A DNA stretch of 34,695 bases from Sphingobacteriales bacterium. Lineage in GTDB: Bacteria > Bacteroidota > Bacteroidia > Chitinophagales > JADJOU01. The stretch is taken from contig JAJTHM010000083.1 of NCBI GenBank assembly GCA_021297855.1, positions 1 to 34,695 on the forward strand, in the 5' to 3' direction. Below, piece by piece: positions 23,247 through 31,287 of this stretch. Numbering within the stretch: the stretch's first letter is position 1; every line of letters starts with the position of its first letter. Both the position numbers and the translations under genes were made by a program. The notes below the pieces were generated by a model. It saw nothing but the letters and a program-made list of their open reading frames with translations, ran no database searches and had not been told where the DNA came from.

Positions 23247-24350
23247 TTACCTCCTATTCTCCACTTCGCTATACTGGTAGAGATTGCCTTTATTCCATAC
23301 GGTCATCGTATTGGGTGTTAAATCCCAATAGACGACGCACTGGTTTTGCATATGCCATTCTCCTTGGACGACACCTTTAGATATCTGTACTTTGACTCCT
23401 TTATAGACTCCCCATAAAACCCGATACATGTCTTCGTATACGAGTAGGTCATCCCAGAGGTCGTATTTCGCGGGAGTATAATTTTCTAGCTGCCAGGCCT
23501 TACCATTGGTAAATAAATAAAAATTGCCAGCATTATCAGTATAAGCCAGCATATTTCTTTTTTGTAACCTAGTTTTGGGAGCGGTGGAAAGAAGTGTATG
23601 TGTCTTGCCATTATGGTAGAGACTCCACTCATCTACATTATTTTGATAGGTCAGAAAATCATTGGAAACCTCGTAGCGGTCTATATGGTAGCTTTCTAAT
23701 TGTATCTTGTTTCCTCGGTCAAAGACCATAAAATTGTCAATGTTATCGTGATATCCTATTATATTTCTTCCTAACTTGTAGTTATTGGGAGTAATATTTT
23801 CTAGGTCGTAAATGGCATGATGATAAAAGACCTTAAATTTATTATCTCTTGTATGAAATGACACTATATTATCACTTACTTGAAACCGACTCGTATCCGA
23901 AAAATCCATCAAATCGTAAATGGTGTCATAGACATAAACCTTTAACCTATCATAGTTGTCAATATAAGCCAGCACACTATCGCCTAATTTAAAATCTCCT
24001 TTTGTAAAAGTCTCCACTTTTTTTGAGGTCTTTCCATTGAAAACACCTAACTGCAAACCTTGAACATAGGCCATTAAATAATTGGTCACCTTGAGTTTGT
24101 CGGGAGTTATCGGGAAAATCGTATATTTTTTATGGTCCACAACAAGTTTGAAGTTTCCATTTACATCGATATAGGTGATATAGTTGAGACTTGGATAGAA
24201 TTGCAGAATGGGCAAAATTTCTTGCTTAGAAATACTGCCATTCATGTAGGTGAAAAAGAATTTTCTGTCGTCGAATATACCTGCAGTACCTTGGCAGAAA
24301 AGGTTTAGATTCGAGACTAAGGACAAAACCAAAATTAGATTTCTAGTCAT
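23247..24350 (-). CDS. Secreted nine-repeat protein, probable beta-propeller
   Basis: A 367-aa protein with a signal peptide (MTRNLILVLSLVSNLNLFCQ). The mature part is about nine degenerate units of roughly 36 aa, each with a hydrophobic-Y-x-D/N-N-x-D/G-x-F/L-x-V core, for example LAYIDNYDRLKVYV, IGYHDNIDNFMVF, LTYQNNVDEWSLYH and LAYTDNAGNFYLFT, followed by a G-K/T turn. This spacing suits blades of a beta-propeller or a beta-solenoid. I know no named family for it. No lipobox, sorting domain or membrane helix is present, so it is probably periplasmic. A -7 box lies 4 bases before the ATG. Confidence 0.72.
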   Translation of the reverse strand: MTRNLILVLSLVSNLNLFCQGTAGIFDDRKFFFTYMNGSISKQEILPILQFYPSLNYITYIDVNGNFKLVVDHKKYTIFPITPDKLKVTNYLMAYVQGLQLGVFNGKTSKKVETFTKGDFKLGDSVLAYIDNYDRLKVYVYDTIYDLMDFSDTSRFQVSDNIVSFHTRDNKFKVFYHHAIYDLENITPNNYKLGRNIIGYHDNIDNFMVFDRGNKIQLESYHIDRYEVSNDFLTYQNNVDEWSLYHNGKTHTLLSTAPKTRLQKRNMLAYTDNAGNFYLFTNGKAWQLENYTPAKYDLWDDLLVYEDMYRVLWGVYKGVKVQISKGVVQGEWHMQNQCVVYWDLTPNTMTVWNKGNLYQYSEVENRR

Positions 24351-24354
24351 AATA

Positions 24355-24362
24355 CAAATTTA
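24355..24362 (-). promoter_or_regulatory. -7 box TAAATTTG abutting the repeat-protein start codon
   Basis: The minus strand reads TAAATTTG-TATT-ATG. The exact TAnnTTTG box ends 4 bases from the ATG, implying a transcript that starts at or next to the AUG. Confidence 0.5.
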
Positions 24363-24385
24363 GACTTGTTTTTTCACTTTAGGTT

Positions 24386-24420
24386 AAAAAAAAGAGGTTC
24401 TGCCTTTTCAAGCAGAACCT
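24386..24420 (-). terminator. Rho-independent terminator after the DinB-like gene
   Basis: On the minus strand AGGTTCTGC-TTGAAAAG-GCAGAACCT forms a perfect 9-bp stem with an 8-base loop, followed by CTC and a run of eight T. It ends the AGCS-APC-DinB transcript about 90 bases after the DinB stop. Confidence 0.88.
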
Positions 24421-24508
24421 CCTCTTTCTAAAAACCTAAAACAAAAACTAAATTATTGCACTAACTTAATTTGATAGTATAACGTAACTATTTGCGGTTT
24501 AGTATATG

Positions 24509-25048
24509 TTATTTTATTCGTTTTCGAATCATTCTGATTTGTCCTCTGTGATTTATTTCATCTTCGAGAACATGGAACCATTTGAAATAGTTGTTAGCTT
24601 TTTTATTATCCCAAAAGTCTGTTTCAATATATAACCAGCTGTCGTCCAATTTCTGAAAATCTTCTAAGGTCTTTTTTCTCACTTGAGCTAATTGGTCAAT
24701 ATAAAAGTCTATTGAATGCCCTCTGATATTGTTTCTTCCGAGCTCTCCTAGTTGCAAAGCAGGTTCCCAGCACTCCATTTCTGCTTCAAGTAGTGCTCGA
24801 TTCTCAATCGTTTCTTTCTGAATATCAAATTCGACAGAAGCAATATGCAATAATAACATGCCTATAGAATTTGCTTTTTCGTCAATTAGAAAATCTAAAT
24901 CAGAAATGGATAAATCTTTAACAGCATCGAAGGTTGTGATCCGTGCATAATTTAGCATGGAAATCAAATGACCTAATTGACTGGGATAGCCATCAATTTC
25001 TTTGACTTTAAATAGTTGGTCTAGCTCTAAAAGCTCTGGAGAGTACAT
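24509..25048 (-). CDS. DinB/DUF664-like four-helix protein
   Basis: A 179-aa soluble protein with the DinB-like fold: helix 1 LGHLISMLNYARITTFDAV, helix 2 SIGMLLLHIASVEFDIQKE with the first metal-type histidine, and helix 4 YFKWFHVLEDEINHRGQIRMIRKRI, where H-x(9)-H is the usual second part of the metal site. Members bind a divalent metal and some act as thiol-dependent transferases or hydrolases; this one has no assigned reaction. It begins 6 bases after the permease stop and is the last gene before a strong terminator, so it belongs to the transporter operon. Confidence 0.8.
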   Translation of the reverse strand: MYSPELLELDQLFKVKEIDGYPSQLGHLISMLNYARITTFDAVKDLSISDLDFLIDEKANSIGMLLLHIASVEFDIQKETIENRALLEAEMECWEPALQLGELGRNNIRGHSIDFYIDQLAQVRKKTLEDFQKLDDSWLYIETDFWDNKKANNYFKWFHVLEDEINHRGQIRMIRKRIK

Positions 25049-25054
25049 TTTAGT

Positions 25055-26683
25055 TTATTCTTCTTTCCCTATTTTGCTATTTTTTCTACCATAAAGGAAA
25101 TAAATAACTAACCCAATAGCTAACCATACAAAGAGTCTCAGCCAATTGCCAAGGCCAGAACCAGACATCATAAGACCACAAACAATAATTCCCAAAATAG
25201 GTACAAATGGCATAAATGGTGTCTTGAATCCTCTTGGCAATTCAGGATTAGTTTTTCTTAATACCAAAACACCTATACATACTAAGATAAATGCAAACAA
25301 AGTGCCAATACTTGTCATCTCGCCAACTATATCTATTGGAACAAAAGCTGCGAAAAAGCCAACGAGTAATAATATAGCTAAATTAGCTTTGTAAGGGGTC
25401 TTAAATTTTGGATGAACATCAGAAAATAGTTTTGGCAATAAACCATCCTTACCCATAGAATAAAAAACTCTTGATTGTCCCATCAACATAACTAAAATTA
25501 CTGAACTAAATCCTGCAAGAATAGCGACAGTAACGGCTTTCGCTAACCAACCAAATCCAGTCATATATTTTTGAATGGCGAAGGCAATAGACGCCTCTTT
25601 ACCATTGGTTCTAAAATCATCTACATTGGCCACTCCAGTTAGTACATGAGCAAATAGAACATATAATACTGTGCATATAAGCAAGGACCCTAATATTCCT
25701 ATAGGCATCGTCTTAGACGGATTTTTAGCTTCTTGAGCAGCAGTGGATACAGCATCAAAACCAATGAAGGCAAAGAATACAACATTGGCAGCTGAAATAA
25801 TTCCCCAAAAACCACCAAAATCACTTTTGTCACCGTGGGTATTTATATAAGTGGTGGCGTCGGGAATATAAGGTGTATGATTCGCTGGATTCATAAAGCC
25901 CCATCCTATACCAATAATTAAAATTACGATGGCTACTTTCGCTATGACAATTATACCATTGATAAATGCCGATTCTTCTGTTCCCTTTATTAAAACAAGA
26001 GAAAGTAAACTTACAATCAAGAAAGCAGGAATATTCATTATGCCATGATGAGTGACCATGTGCTGACTTATTGCTGGTGTTAATCCCGTAGCTATGTCTT
26101 TTGGTAAAATCAAAGAACCATTTCCTTGTAAATTCACTACCATCTCTTTGGTTAAGACATTTTCTAACTGACTAATATCCATACCAGGGATATACTTTAA
26201 AATATTGATACTCTCCATGGGTGAATGGCACCACTCGTAAGGTATGGGATTCATTGCCATAACATGTACGAGAAAATTATTAAAATATTCACTCCATGCA
26301 ATACCTACAGTGGCAGCGCCTACTGCATATTCTAAAACCAAATCCCAGCCAATAATCCAAGCTAATAATTCACCCATAGTAGCGTAAGTATATGTATAAG
26401 CACTACCAGCAATAGGAATAGAACTAGATAATTCTGCATAACAAAGACCTGCAAAGGCACAACCTATAGCTGCCAGAATAAAAGCGAGAGAAACGGACGG
26501 GCCAGCATGTTCTGCAGCTGCTCTAGCGGTATTGACGAATAAGCCTGCTCCAATTATGGCACCTATGCCGAGCATAACCAATGATGGTGCTGTCAAGGTT
26601 CTTTTGAGGGTATCATGTCCTTCTGATTTGGCTTGTTCTATCAGTTCTCCGATAGGTTTGACTCTTGAAAATAATCGCTTCAT
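25055..26683 (-). CDS. APC-superfamily amino acid permease, cationic amino acid transporter type
   Basis: A 542-aa inner-membrane transporter with about 12-14 helices. The N-terminal LTAPSLVMLGIGAIIGAGLFVNTA contains the GAIIGAGLF motif of helix 1 (substrate site) and AGLCYAELSSSIPIAGSAYTYTY that of helix 3; FFAFIGFDAVSTAAQEAKNPSKTMPIGI is helix 6 with its conserved tail, and LMGQSRVFYSMGKDGLLP is typical of CAT/YfnA-like members. The N-terminal half holds a loop insertion of about 60 residues between helices 4 and 5. The direction and amino acid cannot be fixed from sequence. Its ATG directly follows the TAA of the AGCS gene, with no spacer. Confidence 0.9.
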   Translation of the reverse strand: MKRLFSRVKPIGELIEQAKSEGHDTLKRTLTAPSLVMLGIGAIIGAGLFVNTARAAAEHAGPSVSLAFILAAIGCAFAGLCYAELSSSIPIAGSAYTYTYATMGELLAWIIGWDLVLEYAVGAATVGIAWSEYFNNFLVHVMAMNPIPYEWCHSPMESINILKYIPGMDISQLENVLTKEMVVNLQGNGSLILPKDIATGLTPAISQHMVTHHGIMNIPAFLIVSLLSLVLIKGTEESAFINGIIVIAKVAIVILIIGIGWGFMNPANHTPYIPDATTYINTHGDKSDFGGFWGIISAANVVFFAFIGFDAVSTAAQEAKNPSKTMPIGILGSLLICTVLYVLFAHVLTGVANVDDFRTNGKEASIAFAIQKYMTGFGWLAKAVTVAILAGFSSVILVMLMGQSRVFYSMGKDGLLPKLFSDVHPKFKTPYKANLAILLLVGFFAAFVPIDIVGEMTSIGTLFAFILVCIGVLVLRKTNPELPRGFKTPFMPFVPILGIIVCGLMMSGSGLGNWLRLFVWLAIGLVIYFLYGRKNSKIGKEE

Positions 26684-28168
26684 TTAGTTGGCTTGTTTTA
26701 GGTTGGATAAATAACTATTCAAATCTTTTTTAATCTCTGGTGCTAGAATGTAAAGCCCCAAAATATTTGGGAAAGCCATGGCGAGAATCATCATGTCTGA
26801 AAACTCCATTACATTGGCTAGACTCGCACTACTGCCTACCACTACGAAAGACAAATATATAAGGTTGTAAGTCATTTTCATTTTTTTTGTTTCGCCAAAC
26901 AAAAATGTCCAGGCTTTCAATCCATAATAGGACCATGAGATCATGGTAGAATATGCAAAAAATAGAATGGAAATGGTCAAAACGTATTTGAACCAAGGTA
27001 GCACTGAGGAAAAAGCAGCAGAGGTCAATTGAGAGCCCGTCAAAGAAGAATCCGCCGTATCAAAACCAGTAAAAATAATAATCAAGGCCGTCATGGTACA
27101 AATGACGACAGTATCAATAAATGGCTCTAATAAACTGACGATTCCTTCGGTTAAGGGTTGATCCGTTTTCACTGCAGAGTGGGCTATGGCCGCCGAACCT
27201 ACCCCTGCCTCATTGGAAAATGCTGCACGCTGAAATCCTACGGCTATAGCTCCTGCCGCACCCCCAAAAATTGCTTTTATGTTAAACGCACCTGTTAGTA
27301 TTTTAAGAATAGCTTCATCTAGTTGAAAAATATTTTTTCCTATGATAATGAGTCCGAAAATCAGATAGATAGCGACCATGAGAGGAACTAATTTATCTGT
27401 GACATTGGCGATTTTTTTGATACCACCTATAATGACCACTCCTACGAAAATGGCCAATAAAACGCCGAAGGCAAAGCCATTATTAGCAAACTGAGGGAAG
27501 ACATTTGCTATCTGCGCGTAACATTGATTGGATTGAAACATATTGCCCCCTCCAATAGACCCGCCTACACACAAGATGGCAAATAAAATAGCCAAAATTT
27601 TTCCTAACTTGGCTTTATTATGTTTGGCTAAACCAAGTGATAAATAATACATAGGCCCTCCAGATACTTCACCTTTAGAATCTATATGACGATATTTTAC
27701 ACCGAGCGTGCATTCCACAAACTTAGAGGTCATCCCGAGAAGACCGGCCATAATCATCCAGAAGGTAGCTCCTGCCCCACCCAAACTTATGGCTACTGCC
27801 ACTCCGGAGATATTTCCTAAGCCAACTGTGCCAGAAAGAGCCGTTACCAAGGCTTGAAAATGAGAGACTTCACCTTTAGCGCCTTTTTTATCATATAGCC
27901 CCCTTGTGATATCAATAGCATGTTTGAATAATCGAATATTTATAAATCGAAAGTATACGGTAAAAAATATGGCGCCAATGATTAACCATAAAACTACAAT
28001 TTTGATATCAAACCCAAAACTAGCGAATGGCTTGTAGAAGATCACGCAACTCAGCGCTTCTACTATTGGCTGCACTGCACGGTCTATATTTTCTTCTACA
28101 CTATTTGATGCTGATGCAGCACAAGGAGCTAAGAGAAGCGATATTAAAATTTGATAGGGCCATTTCAC
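26684..28168 (-). CDS. Sodium:alanine symporter family protein (AGCS)
   Basis: A 494-aa member of the alanine/glycine:cation symporters, inner-membrane proteins that bring in small neutral amino acids with Na+. An N-terminal signal-like segment (MKWPYQILISLLLAPCAASA) comes before the first helix, as is common in this phylum. Conserved blocks are ALSGTVGLGNISGVAVAISLGGAGATFWM (the family signature), GVKYRHIDSKGEVSGGPMYYLS, and FQRAAFSNEAGVGSAAIAHS. It is the first gene of a three-gene operon with the APC permease and the DinB-like protein; a TAnnTTTG box lies 35 bases upstream. Confidence 0.92.
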   Translation of the reverse strand: MKWPYQILISLLLAPCAASASNSVEENIDRAVQPIVEALSCVIFYKPFASFGFDIKIVVLWLIIGAIFFTVYFRFINIRLFKHAIDITRGLYDKKGAKGEVSHFQALVTALSGTVGLGNISGVAVAISLGGAGATFWMIMAGLLGMTSKFVECTLGVKYRHIDSKGEVSGGPMYYLSLGLAKHNKAKLGKILAILFAILCVGGSIGGGNMFQSNQCYAQIANVFPQFANNGFAFGVLLAIFVGVVIIGGIKKIANVTDKLVPLMVAIYLIFGLIIIGKNIFQLDEAILKILTGAFNIKAIFGGAAGAIAVGFQRAAFSNEAGVGSAAIAHSAVKTDQPLTEGIVSLLEPFIDTVVICTMTALIIIFTGFDTADSSLTGSQLTSAAFSSVLPWFKYVLTISILFFAYSTMISWSYYGLKAWTFLFGETKKMKMTYNLIYLSFVVVGSSASLANVMEFSDMMILAMAFPNILGLYILAPEIKKDLNSYLSNLKQAN

Positions 28169-28203
28169 GCAGTCGCTGGTTTAGTTTAAAATATTGATTA
28201 AAA

Positions 28204-28211
28204 CAAATATA
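28204..28211 (-). promoter_or_regulatory. -7 box TATATTTG of the AGCS operon
   Basis: The minus strand has TATATTTG, an exact TAnnTTTG match, 35 bases before the ATG, in a 130-base A/T-rich divergent gap. Confidence 0.5.
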
Positions 28212-28271
28212 GTGTCCTAATTTAAAATTTAAATTTATTTTTTTTAAACCAAGGGTAATTGATTTATTTAA

Positions 28272-28279
28272 TAAGTTTG
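28272..28279 (+). promoter_or_regulatory. -7 box TAAGTTTG of the BT_3928-type gene
   Basis: TAAGTTTG matches TAnnTTTG exactly and ends 19 bases before the ATG at 28299. T-rich sequence at 28236-28245 stands about where a -33 box would be. Confidence 0.5.
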
Positions 28280-28298
28280 CAATTATAAATTATTCAAT

Positions 28299-29666
28299 AT
28301 GACGATTCAGAAGCTGTTTATTATAATTGCAATCCTATCCACAGTGATTTCATATTACAGAAAACATAAAAACACGAGTGATGGATTTCTCTTGAATTTC
28401 TGTCAATACTTCTTGGGTTTACTCTTTATTTTTTCAGGTTTTGTCAAGGCTATAGACCCACTAGGCACATCTTATAAAATGCATGATTATTTTGAGAGTT
28501 TCGCTCGGGATGGTATGCCAGCTTTATGGGAGCAGATGGGTCAGTTCAGTGTGCCTATTGCCATTATTATGATTGTAGCTGAAATTGTATTAGGCTTTGC
28601 GATTATCATTGGCTGTAGAATGCGTTTGGCAGCTATAGGGCTCTTATTCATCAATATATTTTTCTTATATTTAACGGGCTATTCTTATCTATCTGGCTAC
28701 TGTTTGACCAAGCAAGCTATCTTGGTTCCAGCGATTTTACTTTCGATTTTGTTCTTGACAGCGTTTGTAAAAAATAATAAGAAAAGATGGCAAGGTTTGA
28801 CTTTAATGACTCTATTGGTGCTGATGTATTTCCTCTACTGTAAAATGGGTAGTGCCTGCGCTACCTGTGCATTTGAAAAAACGAAAATGAAGGTGACAGA
28901 CTGCGGTTGCTTCGGCGATTTTATGAAATTGAAGCCTTGGGAGACATTTTATAAGGACATTTTTTTAACCATAATGACGCTCTATGTAGTGGCTTTTTCA
29001 CATAAATTGACCCATTGGTTAGAGGCTAAAAAAGCTTGTTTATTGACCTATGTTGTGCTTGGTTTATCTATCTTTTTCTGCTTGTATAGTACTTATTGGG
29101 GTGAGCCAGTGGTTGATTTCAGACACTATGCTGTAGGCAATGATATCAATGAAAAAATGAAAGAAATTAGACCTAGAAAAGCGGACTTCATATTTATCTA
29201 CAAAAATAATGCATCGGGCGAACAGAAAGAGTTTGGCATGAATAATCTTCCGACGGATACAACTTGGTCGTTTGTCGATAGAAAAGAAACCGTCATAGAC
29301 GAAGGAGAGCCAGCACCTATCAATAATCTGCGATTTGAAGATTTGGAGCACAACGATGTGACCTATAGCATACTCAATGAAGAAGCAGAATCTTATTGGG
29401 TCGTTTGTTACGATGTCAATAAAACCAATATGACTGCTTTTGATGAAAAAATTATTCCATTTGCGAAAGAAATGCGCAAGAAAGGAGTAAATGTATATTG
29501 TATGGTGGGCACGTCCACACCAGAATTTGATAAAAAAGCGGGAGAACATATGGATATGGTCAGAGCCGATGGCACGCCTTTGAAAACGATGATACGCTCC
29601 AACCCTGGACTCATTAAGGTAAAGAAGGGAATTGTGCTGGAGAAAAAGCATTATAGAAGTTTATAG
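28299..29666 (+). CDS. DoxX/MauE-type membrane protein with thioredoxin-like C-terminus (BT_3928 family)
   Basis: A 455-aa inner-membrane protein. The first half has about eight helices with the DoxX/MauE core: LLFIFSGFVKAIDPLGTSYKM at the start and DCGCFGDFMKLKPWETFYKDI later, the CGCFG being the MauE-type cysteine motif. The second half (about 280-455) is soluble, with EGEPAPINNLRFEDLEHNDVT and WVVCYDVNKTNMTAFDEKI resembling a thioredoxin-like fold that lacks a CxxC site. This architecture matches the Bacteroidota BT_3928 family, whose role is not established; electron or thiol transfer is a guess. Oddities: extra cysteines before the CGCFG motif (CKMGSACATC) and an enlarged helix region. 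Confidence 0.8.
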   Translation: MTIQKLFIIIAILSTVISYYRKHKNTSDGFLLNFCQYFLGLLFIFSGFVKAIDPLGTSYKMHDYFESFARDGMPALWEQMGQFSVPIAIIMIVAEIVLGFAIIIGCRMRLAAIGLLFINIFFLYLTGYSYLSGYCLTKQAILVPAILLSILFLTAFVKNNKKRWQGLTLMTLLVLMYFLYCKMGSACATCAFEKTKMKVTDCGCFGDFMKLKPWETFYKDIFLTIMTLYVVAFSHKLTHWLEAKKACLLTYVVLGLSIFFCLYSTYWGEPVVDFRHYAVGNDINEKMKEIRPRKADFIFIYKNNASGEQKEFGMNNLPTDTTWSFVDRKETVIDEGEPAPINNLRFEDLEHNDVTYSILNEEAESYWVVCYDVNKTNMTAFDEKIIPFAKEMRKKGVNVYCMVGTSTPEFDKKAGEHMDMVRADGTPLKTMIRSNPGLIKVKKGIVLEKKHYRSL

Positions 29667-29724
29667 TATAAAGTGAAAAGTAGAAAGTTCAAAGTGAAAA
29701 GATAAAAGTGTAAAGTTGAAAGGG
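29663..29724. repeat. aaagtgaaaagt-type tract upstream of the four-helix-bundle gene
   Basis: Degenerate repeats of aaagtgaaaagtagaaagttcaaagtg. The tract runs into the GTG start region of the next gene. Similar tracts lie downstream (30061-30105), and in the reverse orientation at 30168-30199. Confidence 0.7.
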
Positions 29725-29725
29725 G

Positions 29726-30070
29726 GTGGTGAAGAGATTTGAAGATTTGATAGCATGGCAAAAAGCAAGATTGCTTTCTGTGGCTATCTACAAAGCTTTT
29801 GAAGATAGTAAAGATTATGGGTTTAAAGATCAAATTCAAAGGTCTTCTGTATCTGTGATGAATAATATTGCAGAGGGATTTGAGAGAAAGACTAAAAAGG
29901 AGTTTTCTTATTTTCTCAGTATTGCTAAAGGGTCATGCGGCGAAGTACGATCTATGTTAGTATTGTCTAAAGACCTTAAAAAATTGTCGACTGAGACTGC
30001 TGATAGCTTGTTACAGCAGGCTGAAGAAATTTCAAAAATTATAGCGGGATTAATGAATAGCATAAAGTAG
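29726..30070 (+). CDS. Four-helix-bundle protein, 23S rRNA intervening-sequence family
   Basis: A 114-aa helical protein with the hallmark blocks of the S23/IVP family: KRFEDLIAWQKARLLSVAIY at the start, FKDQIQRSSVSVMNNIAEGFER in the middle, and EFSYFLSIAKGSCGEVRSML after it, ending in a long helix. Relatives were first found inside 23S rRNA intervening sequences, but most Bacteroidota copies stand alone, as here; their function is unknown. The start is a GTG (29726 or 29729), because no ATG precedes the conserved F-E-D-L. Short A/G-rich repeat tracts flank it on both sides, a setting seen often for this family. Confidence 0.9.
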   Translation: MVKRFEDLIAWQKARLLSVAIYKAFEDSKDYGFKDQIQRSSVSVMNNIAEGFERKTKKEFSYFLSIAKGSCGEVRSMLVLSKDLKKLSTETADSLLQQAEEISKIIAGLMNSIK

Positions 30071-30105
30071 AAAGGTAAAAGTAGAAAGGTAAAAGTGGAA
30101 AAGGT
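30061..30105. repeat. gtagaaaggtaaaa tract downstream of the four-helix-bundle gene
   Basis: Units of agtagaaaggtaaa and agtggaaaaggt directly follow the stop codon. The copy at 30168-30199 (aaacttttcactttcaactttt) is the same motif on the opposite strand, so the tracts bracket the gene as loose inverted repeats. Confidence 0.6.
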
Positions 30106-30202
30106 TCCAATAAATTAGATGCGAATGACAAGAATTATAATTGATAAATCAGATGTGACGTGGACAACTTTAAACTTTTCACTTTCAACTTTTAACTAAC
30201 GT

Positions 30203-30841
30203 ATGGGTACTTATAGAGATTACACTGAGACAGAAGAAAAATTCAACTACGGTCTGCATTTTATAGGCTTGCTATTTTATTTAATAGCTTGTCCTTACTT
30301 GGTATATAAAGCAGCTATAAAACCGGAACATGTTAGTATTTCGGGATTGGTCATCTATTCCATTGGACTTATTGCGGTTTTTTCAACTTCGTCTCTTTAT
30401 CATTATACTAAGGATAGAGAACTCAAAACCAAGTTTAGAACCCTAGATCATATGGCTATATTTTTGCTCATAGGAGGCACATATACTCCTGTGGTCAATG
30501 CTTATATAGCTAATCCGCTAGGGACTATTTTTCTTATTATTCTATGGTCTATATTGATAGCAGGAATCGTGATGAAATTTTTCTTTATGGGAAGGTTTAA
30601 AACCTTTTCGATCGTGCTTTATGTTTTTCTAGGCTGTATGGTCTTGTTTATCATTAAACCTATATTAGATAATATGCCTCATCATGTATTTACATATATT
30701 TTATTAGGTGGGATTACTTATCTAGGTGGGGTTATTTTTTATGTAAACAAAAAGCGCGAATACATGCATACGCTGTGGCATATTTTTGTTTTGGCTGCTA
30801 GTATATTGCATTTTATTGCCATTTTTAAAATAGCTGCTTGA
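30203..30841 (+). CDS. Hemolysin III / PAQR family membrane protein (TrhA)
   Basis: A 212-aa, seven-helix membrane protein. The family's zinc-type site is seen in order: FSTSSLYHYTKD (S-x3-H), LRTLDHM-like RTLDHMAIFLLIGGTYTPV (D-H), and the C-terminal MHTLWHIFVLAASILHF (H-x3-H). The N-terminus EEKFNYGLHFIGLLF also fits. Members in bacteria are called hemolysin III and have been tied to membrane-lipid homeostasis (TrhA); the haemolytic name reflects early assays only. It follows the repeat-flanked four-helix gene and has no clear operon partner. Confidence 0.92.
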   Translation: MGTYRDYTETEEKFNYGLHFIGLLFYLIACPYLVYKAAIKPEHVSISGLVIYSIGLIAVFSTSSLYHYTKDRELKTKFRTLDHMAIFLLIGGTYTPVVNAYIANPLGTIFLIILWSILIAGIVMKFFFMGRFKTFSIVLYVFLGCMVLFIIKPILDNMPHHVFTYILLGGITYLGGVIFYVNKKREYMHTLWHIFVLAASILHFIAIFKIAA

Positions 30842-31281
30842 TTTAATTTCTCACAGACCTGTCCGTCAAAGTTGGAAAATACGGAATTGAACAGTACCTT
30901 GGCTTACTTTGCGTGAATCTTGGTGGTCGGAGCACAAAGTATCTCAAAGTATGGCACAAAGTTTCACGAAGTTTTTTATGCTAGTACGCTTCCTTACCAC
31001 AAAACTATGTGCAGATTCCTGCATTCTGACGCTTAGGTCAGCACAGGTTCGCAGGATGACGAGGTCTCTGACCATTAGCGTCCGCCTCTGGCGGATGAAG
31101 CGCAGCCCTGTTTGTCAACAGACAAGCCTGTCTGCCGATCAGGCAGGGGAATTCAGGAATCTATTTTATTAGTGGTAAATATGCGCATTAGCAGAAAGTT
31201 TTTTACCGCAAAGTCACAGAGATTTTTTTGTCAAGAAAATCCATCGAAAATCTCTTTTGTAGTTTATAATTTCTTACCTTC
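30842..31281. repeat. Repeat-rich intergenic island with GC-rich hairpins
   Basis: A 440-base gap without a credible gene. 30930-30975 holds caaagt units (cacaaagtatctcaaagt, cacaaagtttcacgaagt). 31008-31045 has nested arms TGTGC...GCACA and CTGAC-gcttag-GTCAG. 31081-31095 is TCCGCC-tct-GGCGGA. 31112-31146 has overlapping hairpins TTGTC-aaca-GACAA, CAGACA-agcc-TGTCTG and CTGCC-gatca-GGCAG. The GC content of 31020-31150 is well above the surroundings. 31200-31225 (ttttaccgcaaagtcacagag) is another repeat. These look like REP/BIME-type or mobile-derived sequences; an 87-aa frame across them reads as repeat translation. Confidence 0.6.
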
Positions 31282-31282
31282 G
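31275..31282 (+). promoter_or_regulatory. -7-like box TACCTTCG next to the SpoIIE-type start
   Basis: TACCTTCG is one base off TAnnTTTG and ends 5 bases before ATG 31288. It includes the first base of the GTG at 31282, so the ATG at 31288 is preferred as the start. Confidence 0.35.
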
Positions 31283-31287
31283 TGTTT

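Noticed and set aside
29064-29651. 195-codon open frame on the minus strand inside the BT_3928-type gene
   Set aside because: It overlaps a well-supported gene entirely, and its composition is that of an antisense shadow.
29726-30070. Sign of a nearby rRNA operon, since the protein family is named after 23S rRNA intervening sequences
   Set aside because: No rRNA sequence was seen on either side; stand-alone copies are common in this phylum.
30909-31172. 87-codon frame between hemolysin III and SpoIIE-type genes
   Set aside because: It runs through caaagt repeats and GC-rich hairpins and reads as repeat translation rather than protein.
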